Source: Oscillospiraceae bacterium NTUH-002-81 (GTDB lineage Bacteria; Bacillota; Clostridia; Lachnospirales; Lachnospiraceae). From it: DNA of 64,000 nt. The notes under the pieces were generated by a model. That model did no database searches. It saw nothing but the letters and a program-made list of their open reading frames with translations, and was not told where the DNA came from. Made by a program: the position numbers and the translations under genes. Shown piece by piece: positions 18,547 to 27,587 of the stretch. Position 1 is the first letter of the stretch. Every line of letters starts with the position of its first letter. The stretch covers positions 2,270,501 through 2,334,500 of the forward strand of contig CP136052.1 of NCBI GenBank assembly GCA_032620915.1. Reading direction: 5' to 3'.

Positions 18547-19527
18547 TTATTTGTTCAGGCCGTCTACTGCTGCCTGTGTATGCTCTACGTAAATCTGCTG
18601 GATGGCTTCGTTCTCGCCCAGGCCGTGGATCAGGCACTCTACCTCGTAGCCCTCTGCGGTCAGCTGAGATTTCCAGGAATCATCCTCGTCGCCGGCCATG
18701 TCGTTATTGGCGTGATCGCCTGCAACAACCATCAGCGGCTCCAGAACAACCTTCTTGTAGGTGCCGGCTTCTTTCAGGGCAGCCTTGATATCGTCCAGAG
18801 ACGGGGTTGCCTCTACGGTACCGATGTAGTAATGCTCGAATCCGTCAGCAGTCAGCTTCTCCTGTAATTTTGCATATACTTCATTAGAGTCTGCATCTGT
18901 ACCATGTCCCATGAATACAACAGCGGTCTCGCCGTCATCGTAGGAAGCAGTTGCGTCTGTGATGGCTTTGATCACTGCCTCAAAGTCCTCATCGCTGGTC
19001 AGCAGAGGCGCGCCAAGAGAAATGTTCTCAAAGCTATCCTTGTATCCTTCCAGTTCATCCTTCAGATCGGTGTACTCATGGCCGTCCATCAGGTGGGTCG
19101 GCTGTACGATCAGGTTCTTGATCCCGTCTGCAGCTGCGCGATCCAGGGCTTCCTGTACATTGTCGATCTCCAGTCCGTCACGCTCTTTCAGCTTGTCGAT
19201 GATGATCTGGCTGGTAAATGCACGGCGTACCTCGTACTGGGGGAAAGCATCCGCAATGGCATTCTCGATGGCGCCGATGGTGATGTCGCGGCTGTCGTTA
19301 TAGCTTGTACCAAAGCTCACGACCATAATGGCAGTATCTGTGGACTTCTCCGCGTCTGCGGTCTCAGTCGTCGCAGCGTCTGTCTCCTCTGCCTGCTCTT
19401 CATCTGCAGTCTCCTCAGCGCTGGTATCCGCAGGCTCTGCTGTCTGGGCGTTGTTGTTTCCGCAGCCGGTAAGGCAGATTGCCGCTACCGCCAGCATAGT
19501 TACGATTGTTGACATTCTCTTTTTCAT
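18547..19527 (-). CDS. Surface lipoprotein with sirohydrochlorin cobaltochelatase (CbiK-like) domain
   Basis: CbiK inserts Co2+ into sirohydrochlorin in anaerobic cobalamin synthesis. This copy is exported: MKKRMSTIVTMLAVAAICLTGC is a lipoprotein signal with Cys22, followed by an acidic linker (about 23-62). The chelatase domain shows SFGTSYNDSR and likely metal/active residues His208 (MGHGT), Glu239 (GTVEATP) and His272 (AGDHANNDM), spaced like His145, Glu175 and His207 of Salmonella CbiK. Start at 19527 has RBS GGAGG; the frame extends upstream into the riboswitch leader and is rejected there. It is the first gene behind a cobalamin riboswitch. Exported CbiK relatives are known in some Gram-negatives; whether this one chelates or only binds is unknown. 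Confidence 0.87.
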   Translation of the reverse strand: MKKRMSTIVTMLAVAAICLTGCGNNNAQTAEPADTSAEETADEEQAEETDAATTETADAEKSTDTAIMVVSFGTSYNDSRDITIGAIENAIADAFPQYEVRRAFTSQIIIDKLKERDGLEIDNVQEALDRAAADGIKNLIVQPTHLMDGHEYTDLKDELEGYKDSFENISLGAPLLTSDEDFEAVIKAITDATASYDDGETAVVFMGHGTDADSNEVYAKLQEKLTADGFEHYYIGTVEATPSLDDIKAALKEAGTYKKVVLEPLMVVAGDHANNDMAGDEDDSWKSQLTAEGYEVECLIHGLGENEAIQQIYVEHTQAAVDGLNK

Positions 19528-19584
19528 GTCGTTCCTCCTTCTTTTTTGTCGCAGCGTACAGATTGATTCGCCTGCCGCTCTGCG

Positions 19585-19611
19585 AAAAAATACCCTCACA
19601 TTCGGAGGGCA
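19585..19611 (-). terminator. Expression-platform terminator of the cobalamin riboswitch
   Basis: On the minus strand TGCCCTC pairs with GAGGGTA across a 7-base loop, followed by T6. It lies between the riboswitch aptamer and the CbiK-like gene, where ligand-induced termination would be expected. Confidence 0.75.
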
Positions 19612-19697
19612 TTCGTAAGAGGGCGCAATGATGTCGTAAAAACAGCATCCATATACGACCAATTACTCGTGGCCCGGGGAATCCCCCGACTTCCTTC

Positions 19698-19866
19698 CAG
19701 GCAGGTCTCCTGACTTATAGGTATCTCACGCAAAGCCGCCTTCCCAATCGCTCAGTGGCATACTGGCCTTGCGCTCCCCAAATACAGTGACGAGTTCGCA
19801 CAGGATTCACACCTGTTTCCCTTTTCACCGGACCGCAGAAAATCTGTTCCGGCACCTGAAAGTATC
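19698..19866 (-). promoter_or_regulatory. Cobalamin riboswitch
   Basis: Read on the minus strand, the conserved blocks of the adenosylcobalamin-class aptamer come in order: TTTCAGGTGCC, GGGAAACAGGTGTGAATCC, the B12 box GCCACTG, GGGAAGGC, and AAGTCAGGAGACCTGCC. A terminator hairpin follows about 90 bases later. Established behaviour is repression when cobalamin is bound. It controls the CbiK-like, surface-protein and ABC-transporter genes, which ties them to corrinoid nutrition. Confidence 0.95.
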
Positions 19867-19909
19867 TGATGCGAACCAACGCAGCATATCCCGGCGTCAG
19901 TTCTTTCCT

Positions 19910-19938
19910 ACTATAGCATATCTTTTCCGGAAATACAA
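19910..19938 (-). promoter_or_regulatory. Promoter of the riboswitch-controlled locus
   Basis: -35 TTGTAT (19933-19938) and -10 TATAGT (19910-19915) are spaced by 17 bases on the minus strand, so the transcript would begin about 40 bases before the first conserved aptamer block. Confidence 0.7.
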
Positions 19939-19970
19939 CCGGCAGAAACACATGTCATTTCCTTTGTACA

Positions 19971-20036
19971 AAAAAGGGATCTCACCCGACGGTTACAGTC
20001 CAAAACTGTAACGGCAGGTGAAACCCCACTTTTGTT
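19971..20036 (-). terminator. Strong terminator after ackA
   Basis: A long stem (CACCTGCCGTTACAGT pairing with ACTGTAACCGTCGGGTG) is followed by ATCCCTTTTTT in the minus-strand transcript. It closes the pta-ackA unit and isolates it from the cobalamin locus. Confidence 0.85.
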
Positions 20037-20063
20037 TTTTATAATAGGATCCTATCGAAGCGA

Positions 20064-21260
20064 TTAAGCCTGTACCAGTCTTAAGGTCTCTCTTGCGATG
20101 GCAAGCTCCTCATCGGTCGGGATAACGCATACAGTCACCTTGGAATCCTTGGTGGAAATGATGTTGTCAGCGCCTCTCTTGCCGTTTGCCTCGTCGTCGA
20201 TCTCTACGCCCAGGTATCCCAGGTATGCGCAGATGTTCTTTCTTGTATCAGGGCCGTTCTCACCCACACCTGCGGTGAAAGCGATGGCATCCACACCGTT
20301 CATGGCTGCGGTATAAGCGCCGATGTATTTTGCAACACGGTACTCATAGGTACGCAGTGCACGGATGGCAGCCGGATCACCCTTTGCCTCTGCATCTTCC
20401 AGATCACGGAAATCGCTGGAGATACCGGACAGACCCTGTACGCCGGACTTCTTGTTCAGTACATTCATGACGCCTGCAATGTCCAGGTTCTCTTTCTTGG
20501 CAATGAACTCCATGATGGCGGGATCGATATCGCCGCATCTGGTACCCATGATCAGGCCTTCCAGAGGAGTCAGGCCCATGGAGGTATCTACACACTTGCC
20601 ACCCTGTACAGCGCTGACACTTGCGCCGTTGCCCAGGTGGCAGACGATGATCTTCATATCCTCAATGTTCTTGCCAAGGAACTCAGCCATGTGGTGAGAT
20701 ACAAAGTTGTGGGAGGTTCCGTGGAAACCATATCTGCGGACACCGTATTTCTCATAGTACTCATAAGGCAGACCGTACATATATGCCTTCTCCGGCATGG
20801 TCTGATGGAAAGCGGTATCAAATACAGCTACCATCGGTGTACCGGGCATCAGCTTCTGGCAGGCACGGATACCGATCAGGTTTGCCGGATTGTGCAGCGG
20901 TGCCAGATCGTTGCATGCCTCGATGGCCTTCATTACCTCGTCATCAATGATGGTAGACTCGGAGAACTTCTCGCCGCCATGCACGATACGATGTCCAACT
21001 GCGCCAATCTCGCTTAAGGACTTGATGACGCCGCTCTTCTCGTTCATGAGTGCGTTCAGAACAAGGCTGATTGCCTCCTCGTGGGTCGGCATCGGTGCAA
21101 GGGTCTTCTCCTTCTCGCAGCCCTCTTTCTGGTATACCAGCTGGCTTCCATCGATACCGATTCTCTCGCAGAGTCCTTTTGCAAGCACTTCCTCAGCAGC
21201 AGAATCAATGAGCTGATACTTTAAGGAAGAACTTCCGCAGTTTACTACTAAAATATTCAT
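20064..21260 (-). CDS. ackA: Acetate kinase
   Basis: It interconverts acetyl phosphate plus ADP and acetate plus ATP, the energy-yielding end of acetate fermentation. The 398-residue protein has NCGSSSLKYQL (N-terminal phosphate loop), FDTAFHQTMP, HLGNGASVSAVQGG, DTSMGLTPLEGLIMGTRCGDIDP and GVGENG, all family hallmarks. It is 80 bases downstream of pta. The length and all motifs are normal. Confidence 0.97.
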   Translation of the reverse strand: MNILVVNCGSSSLKYQLIDSAAEEVLAKGLCERIGIDGSQLVYQKEGCEKEKTLAPMPTHEEAISLVLNALMNEKSGVIKSLSEIGAVGHRIVHGGEKFSESTIIDDEVMKAIEACNDLAPLHNPANLIGIRACQKLMPGTPMVAVFDTAFHQTMPEKAYMYGLPYEYYEKYGVRRYGFHGTSHNFVSHHMAEFLGKNIEDMKIIVCHLGNGASVSAVQGGKCVDTSMGLTPLEGLIMGTRCGDIDPAIMEFIAKKENLDIAGVMNVLNKKSGVQGLSGISSDFRDLEDAEAKGDPAAIRALRTYEYRVAKYIGAYTAAMNGVDAIAFTAGVGENGPDTRKNICAYLGYLGVEIDDEANGKRGADNIISTKDSKVTVCVIPTDEELAIARETLRLVQA

Positions 21261-21340
21261 AATTTCAAAACCTCCTGAAACTTTCCTCTACAAACAATAC
21301 GCTTCTCTAATAAACTTTTTCAAAAACAAATGCTTTCCTC

Positions 21341-22342
21341 TTATACCATCTGTGCCTGTACTGCTGTCAGAGCAACAACGCCTGCGATGTCCTCAGCGGA
21401 GCATCCACGGGACAGGTCATTAACCGGTCTTGCGATACCCTGAAGCATCGGGCCGTAAGCATCAGCCTTGCCCAGTCTCTGTACCAGCTTGTAGCCGATG
21501 TTACCACAGTCAAGGTTCGGGAAGATCAGCACGTTGGCATGTCCTGCAACCTCACTGCCTTTTGCTTTGCTCTTTGCGATAGAAGGAACAAGAGCTGCGT
21601 CAGCCTGCAGTTCGCCGTCGATCATCAGCTGCGGGTATCTCTCTTTTGCGATGTTGGTTGCCTCAACGACCTTGTCAACAAGTGCATGCTTTGCGCTGCC
21701 CTTGGTGGAGTGGGAAAGCATGGCGATGATAGGCTTCTCCTCTACGAGAGCACGGAAGCTCTTTGCGCTGCTGTCTGCGATGGAAGCAAGCTCGGATGCG
21801 TTGGGATCCTGGTTCAGGCCGCAGTCTGCGAACAGGAAAGTACCGTTTGCGCCGTACTCGCAATCCGGTACATCGATGATGAAGAAACCGGATACTAGGT
21901 CAGTTCCCGGAGCAGTCTTCAGGATCTGCAGAGCCGGACGAAGGGTATCAGCGGTGGAATGGCAGGCACCGGCTACCATGCCGTCAGCGTCTTTCTGTTT
22001 TACCATCATAACGCCGTAGGTCAGCCAGTCTGTGGTCAGGATCTCTCTTGCCTTCTCCTCGGTCATTCCTTTATGTTTTCTCAGCTCATACAGAACCTTT
22101 ACATACTCGTCCAGCTTCGGATCTGTATCAGGGTCAACAACCTTTACGCCTGTCAGATCTACATCCAGCCAGTTAGCACCATCCATGATCTTCTCTTCCT
22201 TACCAACCATGATGATGTCTGCGGTTCCCTCTTTCAGAACCTGTGCTGCTGCGATCAGTGTTCTCTTGTCCTTGGTCTCCGGCAGTACGATTGCCTGCTT
22301 GTCCTGTTTTGCTTTTGCTTTAATGTGATCAATAAATGCCAT
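21341..22342 (-). CDS. pta: Phosphate acetyltransferase
   Basis: Pta makes acetyl phosphate from acetyl-CoA and phosphate. The 333-residue short form consists only of the catalytic PTA_PTB domain, with KQAIVLPETKDKRTLIAAAQ, MVAGACHSTADTLRPALQI, FLFADCGLNQDPN, MLSHSTKGSA and FPNLDCGNIGYKLVQRL. It forms one operon with ackA, behind a TTGTAG-17-TATAAT promoter. Confidence 0.97.
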   Translation of the reverse strand: MAFIDHIKAKAKQDKQAIVLPETKDKRTLIAAAQVLKEGTADIIMVGKEEKIMDGANWLDVDLTGVKVVDPDTDPKLDEYVKVLYELRKHKGMTEEKAREILTTDWLTYGVMMVKQKDADGMVAGACHSTADTLRPALQILKTAPGTDLVSGFFIIDVPDCEYGANGTFLFADCGLNQDPNASELASIADSSAKSFRALVEEKPIIAMLSHSTKGSAKHALVDKVVEATNIAKERYPQLMIDGELQADAALVPSIAKSKAKGSEVAGHANVLIFPNLDCGNIGYKLVQRLGKADAYGPMLQGIARPVNDLSRGCSAEDIAGVVALTAVQAQMV

Positions 22343-22411
22343 TGTGAAATACTCTCCTCTCGTATTCTCGTATCATTACCGGACTTCTGCCGTCCGGCCC
22401 TCGATACGGTT

Positions 22412-22440
22412 ATTATATACGATTTATTTTTTTCCTACAA
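22412..22440 (-). promoter_or_regulatory. Promoter of pta-ackA
   Basis: -35 TTGTAG (22435-22440), 17-base spacer, -10 TATAAT (22412-22417) on the minus strand, about 70 bases before the pta start codon. Confidence 0.75.
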
Positions 22441-22611
22441 GATGTCTGACCCCTTGAAAGTGTACTTTCAGGCGAACAATCGCTCTCCTTTTTTTCCGTA
22501 AAATTATGAATTTTTTTTCCTGATTCATTTTTTTCTCAGAAAACAGTCCGCAAAATCATGGAAACGTGGTACACTCTTCCTATCAAATATGTACCAGCAA
22601 GGAGTCTGACC

Positions 22612-24129
22612 ATGAACGTTACCGGTGTAATCGCAGAATACAACCCGTTTCACAACGGCCACCGCCATCATTTATCCGAAAGCCGTGAAAAAACCGGCGC
22701 CGACTATGTCATTGCCGTCATGAGCGGTGATTTCGTCCAGCGCGGCACCCCGGCCATCCTCAACAAATACGAACGCACCCGCATGGCCCTCTCCTGCGGC
22801 GCCGATCTGGTGCTGGAGCTGCCTGCGGCCTACGCCACCGCCAGCGCCGAGCATTTTGCCCTGGGCGGCGTCGCACTGCTGGACAGCCTAGGGGCTATGG
22901 ACGCGCTGGCTTTCGGAGCAGAGGTGCCCGTTTCTGAAAAAGAGACAGCAAACCCGGAAGATTGTATCGTAAATGCAGCACCGGTTCCGCATCCGGTACC
23001 CGGTAAGAGGAACGATATTCTCTTAGAAATGTTCCAAAGGGCCGCCGACTGCCTGCTGGAAGAACCGCCTGTTTTTCAGGAAGCGCTGCGCCAGTCATTA
23101 AAGGAGGGCCTATCCTTTCCCAAAGCCCGGATGCAGGCGCTGCAAAAAACGTTGGCTTCGTTCCCCGCAGCATCTGCCGCAGAAGTGCTCTCCTCCCCCA
23201 ACAACATTCTGGGGTTGGAATATGTGAAAGCATTGAAAGCCTGCAAAAGCTCCATCACCCCGTGCATCATCCCCCGGTCGGGAAGCGGCTACCACGACAC
23301 CGGCCTTTCCCCGGATCAATTTGCCTCGGCCACCGGCATCCGCGCCGCCATTGCCAGACAGTTGCCCACGGAACAGTTGAAAACCGCGGTGCCCGATGCT
23401 GTTCTTTCTATATTAAAAGAGAACGAGGGCAAAAGCTTTCCCGTGGAGGAAAACGATTTTTCCGCCCTGCTGCGCTACCGGCTGTTGATGCTGCTGCACG
23501 GCGACAGGTACAACCGTTTCCAGGCACCACTGCATAGCGACAGCTGCATAGATTCCCAGGCACCGTTATTTGCGGCAGATACCGCATCCCAAAGCGCGTC
23601 CCCTCTGTCCATACGGAACACCTCTGGTCAAACTGCATTGACATGTGCACCAGCTCAGCTTCTATCAAAATTTGCCGACATGACCCCCGATCTGGCCGCC
23701 CGCATCGCAGACAAGCTGCCTGCTTTTGTGGATGCGGCCCAGTTCACCGATCTTCTGAAAGCCAAAAACCTGACCCGTACGCGCATCGCCCGGTGCCTCA
23801 CCCATATCCTGCTGGATGTAGAAGAATATCCCTTCCGGCAGCTGCGCACCAGTGCTTTCCCCGTGCCTTACGCCCGGATTCTGGGATTCCGAAAGGAAGC
23901 TGCGCCCCTTCTTTCTGTCTTAAAGAAGACTTCCCGGATCCCGCTGATCACCAAGACGGCAGATGCCACACGGATCCTGCAGGACACCTGGGGCAGCGAC
24001 GCTGCCGGCGCCCTGTGGCTCTGGAACCATGACCTGCTGGCGGTGGATATCTACGAGACTGCGGCGGGTGCACGTTTTCACCGGCTTCCTGTGAACGAAT
24101 ACACCCGAGGGCTGATTCTTCTTCCCTGA
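22612..24129 (+). CDS. tmcAL: tRNA(Met) cytidine acetate ligase TmcAL
   Basis: TmcAL activates acetate with ATP to acetylate C34 of elongator tRNA(Met) in Firmicutes. The 505-residue product starts at MNVTGVIAEYNPFHNGH (22612, AAGGAG 7 bases upstream), with the nucleotidyltransferase HxGH motif as HNGH. It continues with MSGDFVQRGTPAI, the ADLVLELP region and LAFGAE. The C-terminal half has the tRNA-binding part with ARCLTHILLDV and YARILGF. It is divergent from pta. Codon 1 could in theory be the ATG at 22558, but that lies before the RBS and lacks family similarity. It uses acetate, the end product of the neighbouring pathway, though this closeness may be coincidental. Confidence 0.93.
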   Translation: MNVTGVIAEYNPFHNGHRHHLSESREKTGADYVIAVMSGDFVQRGTPAILNKYERTRMALSCGADLVLELPAAYATASAEHFALGGVALLDSLGAMDALAFGAEVPVSEKETANPEDCIVNAAPVPHPVPGKRNDILLEMFQRAADCLLEEPPVFQEALRQSLKEGLSFPKARMQALQKTLASFPAASAAEVLSSPNNILGLEYVKALKACKSSITPCIIPRSGSGYHDTGLSPDQFASATGIRAAIARQLPTEQLKTAVPDAVLSILKENEGKSFPVEENDFSALLRYRLLMLLHGDRYNRFQAPLHSDSCIDSQAPLFAADTASQSASPLSIRNTSGQTALTCAPAQLLSKFADMTPDLAARIADKLPAFVDAAQFTDLLKAKNLTRTRIARCLTHILLDVEEYPFRQLRTSAFPVPYARILGFRKEAAPLLSVLKKTSRIPLITKTADATRILQDTWGSDAAGALWLWNHDLLAVDIYETAAGARFHRLPVNEYTRGLILLP

Positions 24130-24295
24130 CAATGCCACCCGGATGCGCCTGCCCATGTATATTTGTAAAGCCTGCTACCACCAGCAAAAGTAACAACGGA
24201 TATCAAAATCTCCAACTGTTTCGTAAGCATCTACCAACATGAATATCCATCCAAGTCAAACTGCACCGGTTCTCTTGGATATCATACGATGCGAA

Positions 24296-24340
24296 AGAAC
24301 CCCGAAAGTCTCATCCGACCTTCGGGGTTCTCTTTTCTTT
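24296..24340 (+). terminator. Bidirectional terminator between tmcAL and the crotonase gene
   Basis: AGAACCCCGAA and TTCGGGGTTCT form an 11-bp stem. On the plus strand it is followed by CTTTTCTTTT, and on the minus strand by TTCG with fewer T. The genes converge here, so it may serve both. Confidence 0.75.
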
Positions 24341-24963
24341 TACCGATATTGAAACTTTTTCTCGCTCTCATGACGCAAGTACGCGCCCATGCCAATGCGC
24401 TTATCTTCCGTGGCATTGCACAGGGCAAAAGCCTGCTGTTCAAATTCCAGACCAGCGCTTTCTCCTGCCGCCAGCCCCATATTGACGCACCGTTTGATCT
24501 CCTGCACTGCGATCTGCCCATTGGCACAGATCTGCACAGCCAGCGCCATAGCGGTATCTGTAAGCGCTTCCGGCGCCACCACCTGATTGGCCGGGCCCGT
24601 CTCCTCCACCGTTTCCGATGCCATGCAGATATCACACGCTTTCACCAGATCACAGCTGCCATCCAGTGAAAATCCATTCATGGCCGCAATCACCGGCACC
24701 CGAAGGCTGCGCACGGCCGCGCATAGTTCTTCCAGCTGCCGGGACTGCTCTGCGTTATTTTGTTTATCCGGCGCAGCCATCTCTTTGCTGCACGCTCCGG
24801 CATCTGTGAAAAGCAGCACATACACATCCAGATCCCGCTCCACCTGTTTCACCGCCGCCTGGACTTCTGCGATCCATTCCGGTTCTGACCAATGCCGTTT
24901 TCCGGCATTTTTCAGTGTGACCACCGCCACATGATCTTTCTTTTCATACGCCACCGCAGCCAT
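24340..24963 (-). CDS. Shortened enoyl-CoA hydratase/isomerase (crotonase) family protein
   Basis: The N-terminal half reads as a crotonase (VAVVTLKNAGKR, VPVIAAMNGFSLDGSCDLVKACDICMASE) and the C-terminal half as the usual trailing helices (GPANQVVAPEALTDTAMALAVQI). Between them, right after MASETVEE, the stretch of about 45 residues that normally carries the second oxyanion strand and the catalytic Glu (GxxPGxGGTQRLxR region) is missing. At 207 residues it is well under the usual 260. It may be a non-catalytic acyl-CoA-binding remnant or a decayed gene, but the frame is intact. RBS AAGGGG precedes the start. The substrate is unknown. Confidence 0.75.
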   Translation of the reverse strand: MAAVAYEKKDHVAVVTLKNAGKRHWSEPEWIAEVQAAVKQVERDLDVYVLLFTDAGACSKEMAAPDKQNNAEQSRQLEELCAAVRSLRVPVIAAMNGFSLDGSCDLVKACDICMASETVEETGPANQVVAPEALTDTAMALAVQICANGQIAVQEIKRCVNMGLAAGESAGLEFEQQAFALCNATEDKRIGMGAYLRHESEKKFQYR

Positions 24964-25096
24964 CTTTTTCCCCTTTTACAGATATTATATCATGATTCGC
25001 ACGTTCCGTGCTTGACACTGCTACGCAGCTATCATGATCACATTCGCCGTTCGTCACTCATGCCAGCATGGTGACTCACTTGCGCTCATTATATCC

Positions 25097-26461
25097 CTAA
25101 TTCTTGAAGCTGTGTACCGGTGCCGGGATTCTGCCGCCCCGGTTGACGAACGCATCACAGTGGAACGGATTCACCGGCATGATGGGTGCATAGCCCAGCA
25201 GGCCGCCGAATTCCACCGTCTCGCCCACGCCCTTACCGATCACCGGGATGACGCGGACTGCCGTGGTTTTCTGATTGATCATGCCGATGGCCATCTCGTC
25301 TGCGATGATACCGGAAATGGTCTCCGGTGTGGTGTCTCCTGGAATGGCGATCATATCCAGACCGACGGAGCACACACAGGTCATGGCTTCCAGCTTCTCC
25401 AGCGTCAGCGCCCCTGCGTTCACCGCGTCGATCATGCCCTGATCCTCGCTCACCGGAATGAAAGCGCCGCTTAAGCCGCCCACATAGGAGGACGCCATGA
25501 TGCCGCCCTTCTTCACCTGATCGTTCAACAGCGCCAGCGCTGCCGTTGTGCCCGGGGCACCTGGATGCTCCAGACCGATCTCCTTCAGGATATCTGCCAC
25601 GCTGTCGCCCACCGCCGGGGTCGGCGCCAGGGACAGATCGATGATGCCAAAGGGAATATGCAGCTTGGCGCTGGCTTCCTTTGCCACCAGCTGTCCCACA
25701 CGGGTAATCTTGAAGGCCGTCTTCTTGATGGTCTCGCACAGCACCTCGAAGCTCTCGCCGCGCACCTTTTCCAGGGCCGTCTTTACCACGCCCGGGCCGC
25801 TGACGCCCACATTGATCACCGCATCTGCCTCGGTGACGCCGTGGAAAGCGCCCGCCATGAACGGGTTGTCATCCGGCGCATTGCAGAACACCACCAGCTT
25901 GGCACAGCCCAGGGAATCCTGCTCCTTCGTGTGCTCTGCCGTGTCGTGTACCACCTGTCCTAAGAGACGGACTGCATCCATATCAATACCGCACTTGGTG
26001 GAGCCCACATTGATGGAGCTGCACACCCGCTCGGTGCAGGCCAGTGCCTCCGGGATAGAAAGAATCAGATTCTCATCCCCCGTGGTCATGCCCTTAGACA
26101 CCAGCGCCGAGTAGCCGCCGATGAAATTCACGCCCACGGTCTTGGCTGCCTCATCCAGGGTCTTTGCGATGGTGACGAAATCCGCCGGGGATTTGCAGGC
26201 AGCCCCGCCCACCAGCGCGATGGGAGTCACGGAGATCCGCTTATTTACAATGGGAATACCATAATTATTTTCTATCTCTTTGCCCACAGTCACCAGATCT
26301 TTGGCCACTGTAGTGATTTTTTCATAGATTTTTCTGTTCAGAGTAGAAAGATCCGCGTCAATACAGTCCAGAAGGCTGATGCCCAGGGTAATGGTACGCA
26401 CATCCAGATTTTCCTGCTCAATCATCTTGTTGGTCTCATTGACCTCAAACATATTTATCAT
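25097..26461 (-). CDS. UPF0210/PFL-family protein
   Basis: This is a 454-residue member of the UPF0210 (PFL) family, which resembles pyruvate-formate-lyase-like folds but has no established reaction. Family landmarks are [66 protein letters not shown] and [13 protein letters not shown]. It directly follows the ACT-domain gene, a pairing conserved across Firmicutes and Archaea, which suggests a small-molecule-regulated function. The name PFL does not mean that it is pyruvate formate lyase. Confidence 0.9.
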   Translation of the reverse strand: MINMFEVNETNKMIEQENLDVRTITLGISLLDCIDADLSTLNRKIYEKITTVAKDLVTVGKEIENNYGIPIVNKRISVTPIALVGGAACKSPADFVTIAKTLDEAAKTVGVNFIGGYSALVSKGMTTGDENLILSIPEALACTERVCSSINVGSTKCGIDMDAVRLLGQVVHDTAEHTKEQDSLGCAKLVVFCNAPDDNPFMAGAFHGVTEADAVINVGVSGPGVVKTALEKVRGESFEVLCETIKKTAFKITRVGQLVAKEASAKLHIPFGIIDLSLAPTPAVGDSVADILKEIGLEHPGAPGTTAALALLNDQVKKGGIMASSYVGGLSGAFIPVSEDQGMIDAVNAGALTLEKLEAMTCVCSVGLDMIAIPGDTTPETISGIIADEMAIGMINQKTTAVRVIPVIGKGVGETVEFGGLLGYAPIMPVNPFHCDAFVNRGGRIPAPVHSFKN

Positions 26462-26485
26462 ATTCGTACCCTTTCTGCCGATCCA

Positions 26486-26758
26486 TCAGATTCTGTGCAT
26501 TTTTTCAAAAATATCCTCATGCTGACATTTGATCTTCACACCGATCTCTTCCCCCAGCTGCTCCAGCTCTCTGGAGAAATCACCGAAAGGCTTGGTAGAA
26601 TCATTGGCGTCCACGATCATCATCATGTTAAAATATCCGGAAACGATGGTCTGGGAAATGTCCAGAATGTTGATGCGGTTGTTGGCCAGGTAGGTGCATA
26701 CCTTTGCAATGATGCCCACAGTGTCTTTTCCGACTACGGTAATAATTGTTTTTTTCAT
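26486..26758 (-). CDS. ACT-domain protein (UPF0237)
   Basis: This is a 90-residue stand-alone ACT domain: MKKTIITVVGKDTVGIIAKVC at the start, then NRINILDISQTIVSGYFNMMMIVD. ACT domains bind amino acids and act as allosteric sensors; this subfamily is related to the GcvR type. It probably works with the UPF0210 protein encoded 24 bases downstream. The ligand is unknown. Confidence 0.9.
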   Translation of the reverse strand: MKKTIITVVGKDTVGIIAKVCTYLANNRINILDISQTIVSGYFNMMMIVDANDSTKPFGDFSRELEQLGEEIGVKIKCQHEDIFEKMHRI

Positions 26759-26788
26759 CTCTTTACTCCTCGCAGTATGTAAAATCCA

Positions 26789-27586
26789 TCAGAAAGCAAT
26801 GACCGGAGAAAGCTTTTCCCGGCTTGCCACCTCGATCCGAAAATCGTCTGCGTGATAATCGGTATCGCCCAGATCGATCTCCAGCTTCACCGTGGCATAG
26901 GCCAGCTCCTCGTAATTGTTTTCCTTACTCAAGTGTCCCAGGAACACCGCCTTCGTCTGATCGCCCAGCACCTGGCATAAAAGCTTGCCGGACAGCTCGT
27001 TGGACAGATGCCCCTTTTCCCCGAGAATCCGCTGTTTCAGCGGGTATGGGTAAGCCCCCACCTCCAGCATGTGGATGTCGTGGTTTGCTTCCAATAATAA
27101 TACATCCAAATTCTGTATTTTGTCTACAATATAATCATCATAAATGCCAAGGTCCGTCACCACCGCCGCCGACTTGTCCCCGCAGTCCAGCCGGTAGGCC
27201 ACCGGATCCGCCGCGTCGTGGGAAATGTGCATGGGGCTCACCTGGATATCTCCCAGAGAAAATCGCTCGTCCGCGCAGATGGGATGAAACAGCTCCTCCG
27301 GAATTTTCCCCAGAGAGGACATATATTTCACTTCTTCGATGGTGGGCGCCGTGGCATAAATGGGAATGCCGTATTTTCGCGCCAGAACCCCCAGCCCCTT
27401 CACATGATCCACATGCTCATGGGTCACCAGAATGCCGTCCATATCCTTTGTGGAAAGCTCCAGCTCATTTAAGCCCTGCTCGATCCGCTTGCCGCTGATC
27501 CCGGCATCCACCAGAAGATGGGTATCCTCCGTGCCCACATAAATACAGTTTCCGCTGCTGCCGCTGGCAATGCTGCAAAATCTCAT
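26789..27586 (-). CDS. MBL-fold metallohydrolase, WalJ/YycJ-like
   Basis: This is a 265-residue metallo-beta-lactamase-fold protein. The metal-binding motif THEHVDHVKG (about 56-65) and further ligands (HISHDA, GHLSKENN) are present, as is the family start MRFCSIASGSSGNCIYVGT. YycJ/WalJ proteins are proposed to act as nucleases linked to DNA replication or repair and cell-wall signalling. Here it lies two bases from coaE and near polA rather than with a walRK operon, so the symbol walJ is only a family label. Confidence 0.85.
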   Translation of the reverse strand: MRFCSIASGSSGNCIYVGTEDTHLLVDAGISGKRIEQGLNELELSTKDMDGILVTHEHVDHVKGLGVLARKYGIPIYATAPTIEEVKYMSSLGKIPEELFHPICADERFSLGDIQVSPMHISHDAADPVAYRLDCGDKSAAVVTDLGIYDDYIVDKIQNLDVLLLEANHDIHMLEVGAYPYPLKQRILGEKGHLSNELSGKLLCQVLGDQTKAVFLGHLSKENNYEELAYATVKLEIDLGDTDYHADDFRIEVASREKLSPVIAF

Positions 27587-27587
27587 G

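Noticed and set aside
25097..26461. Calling the UPF0210 protein pyruvate formate lyase
   Set aside because: It lacks the glycyl-radical end (RVxG) and the catalytic Cys-Cys pair; only the family nickname is similar.
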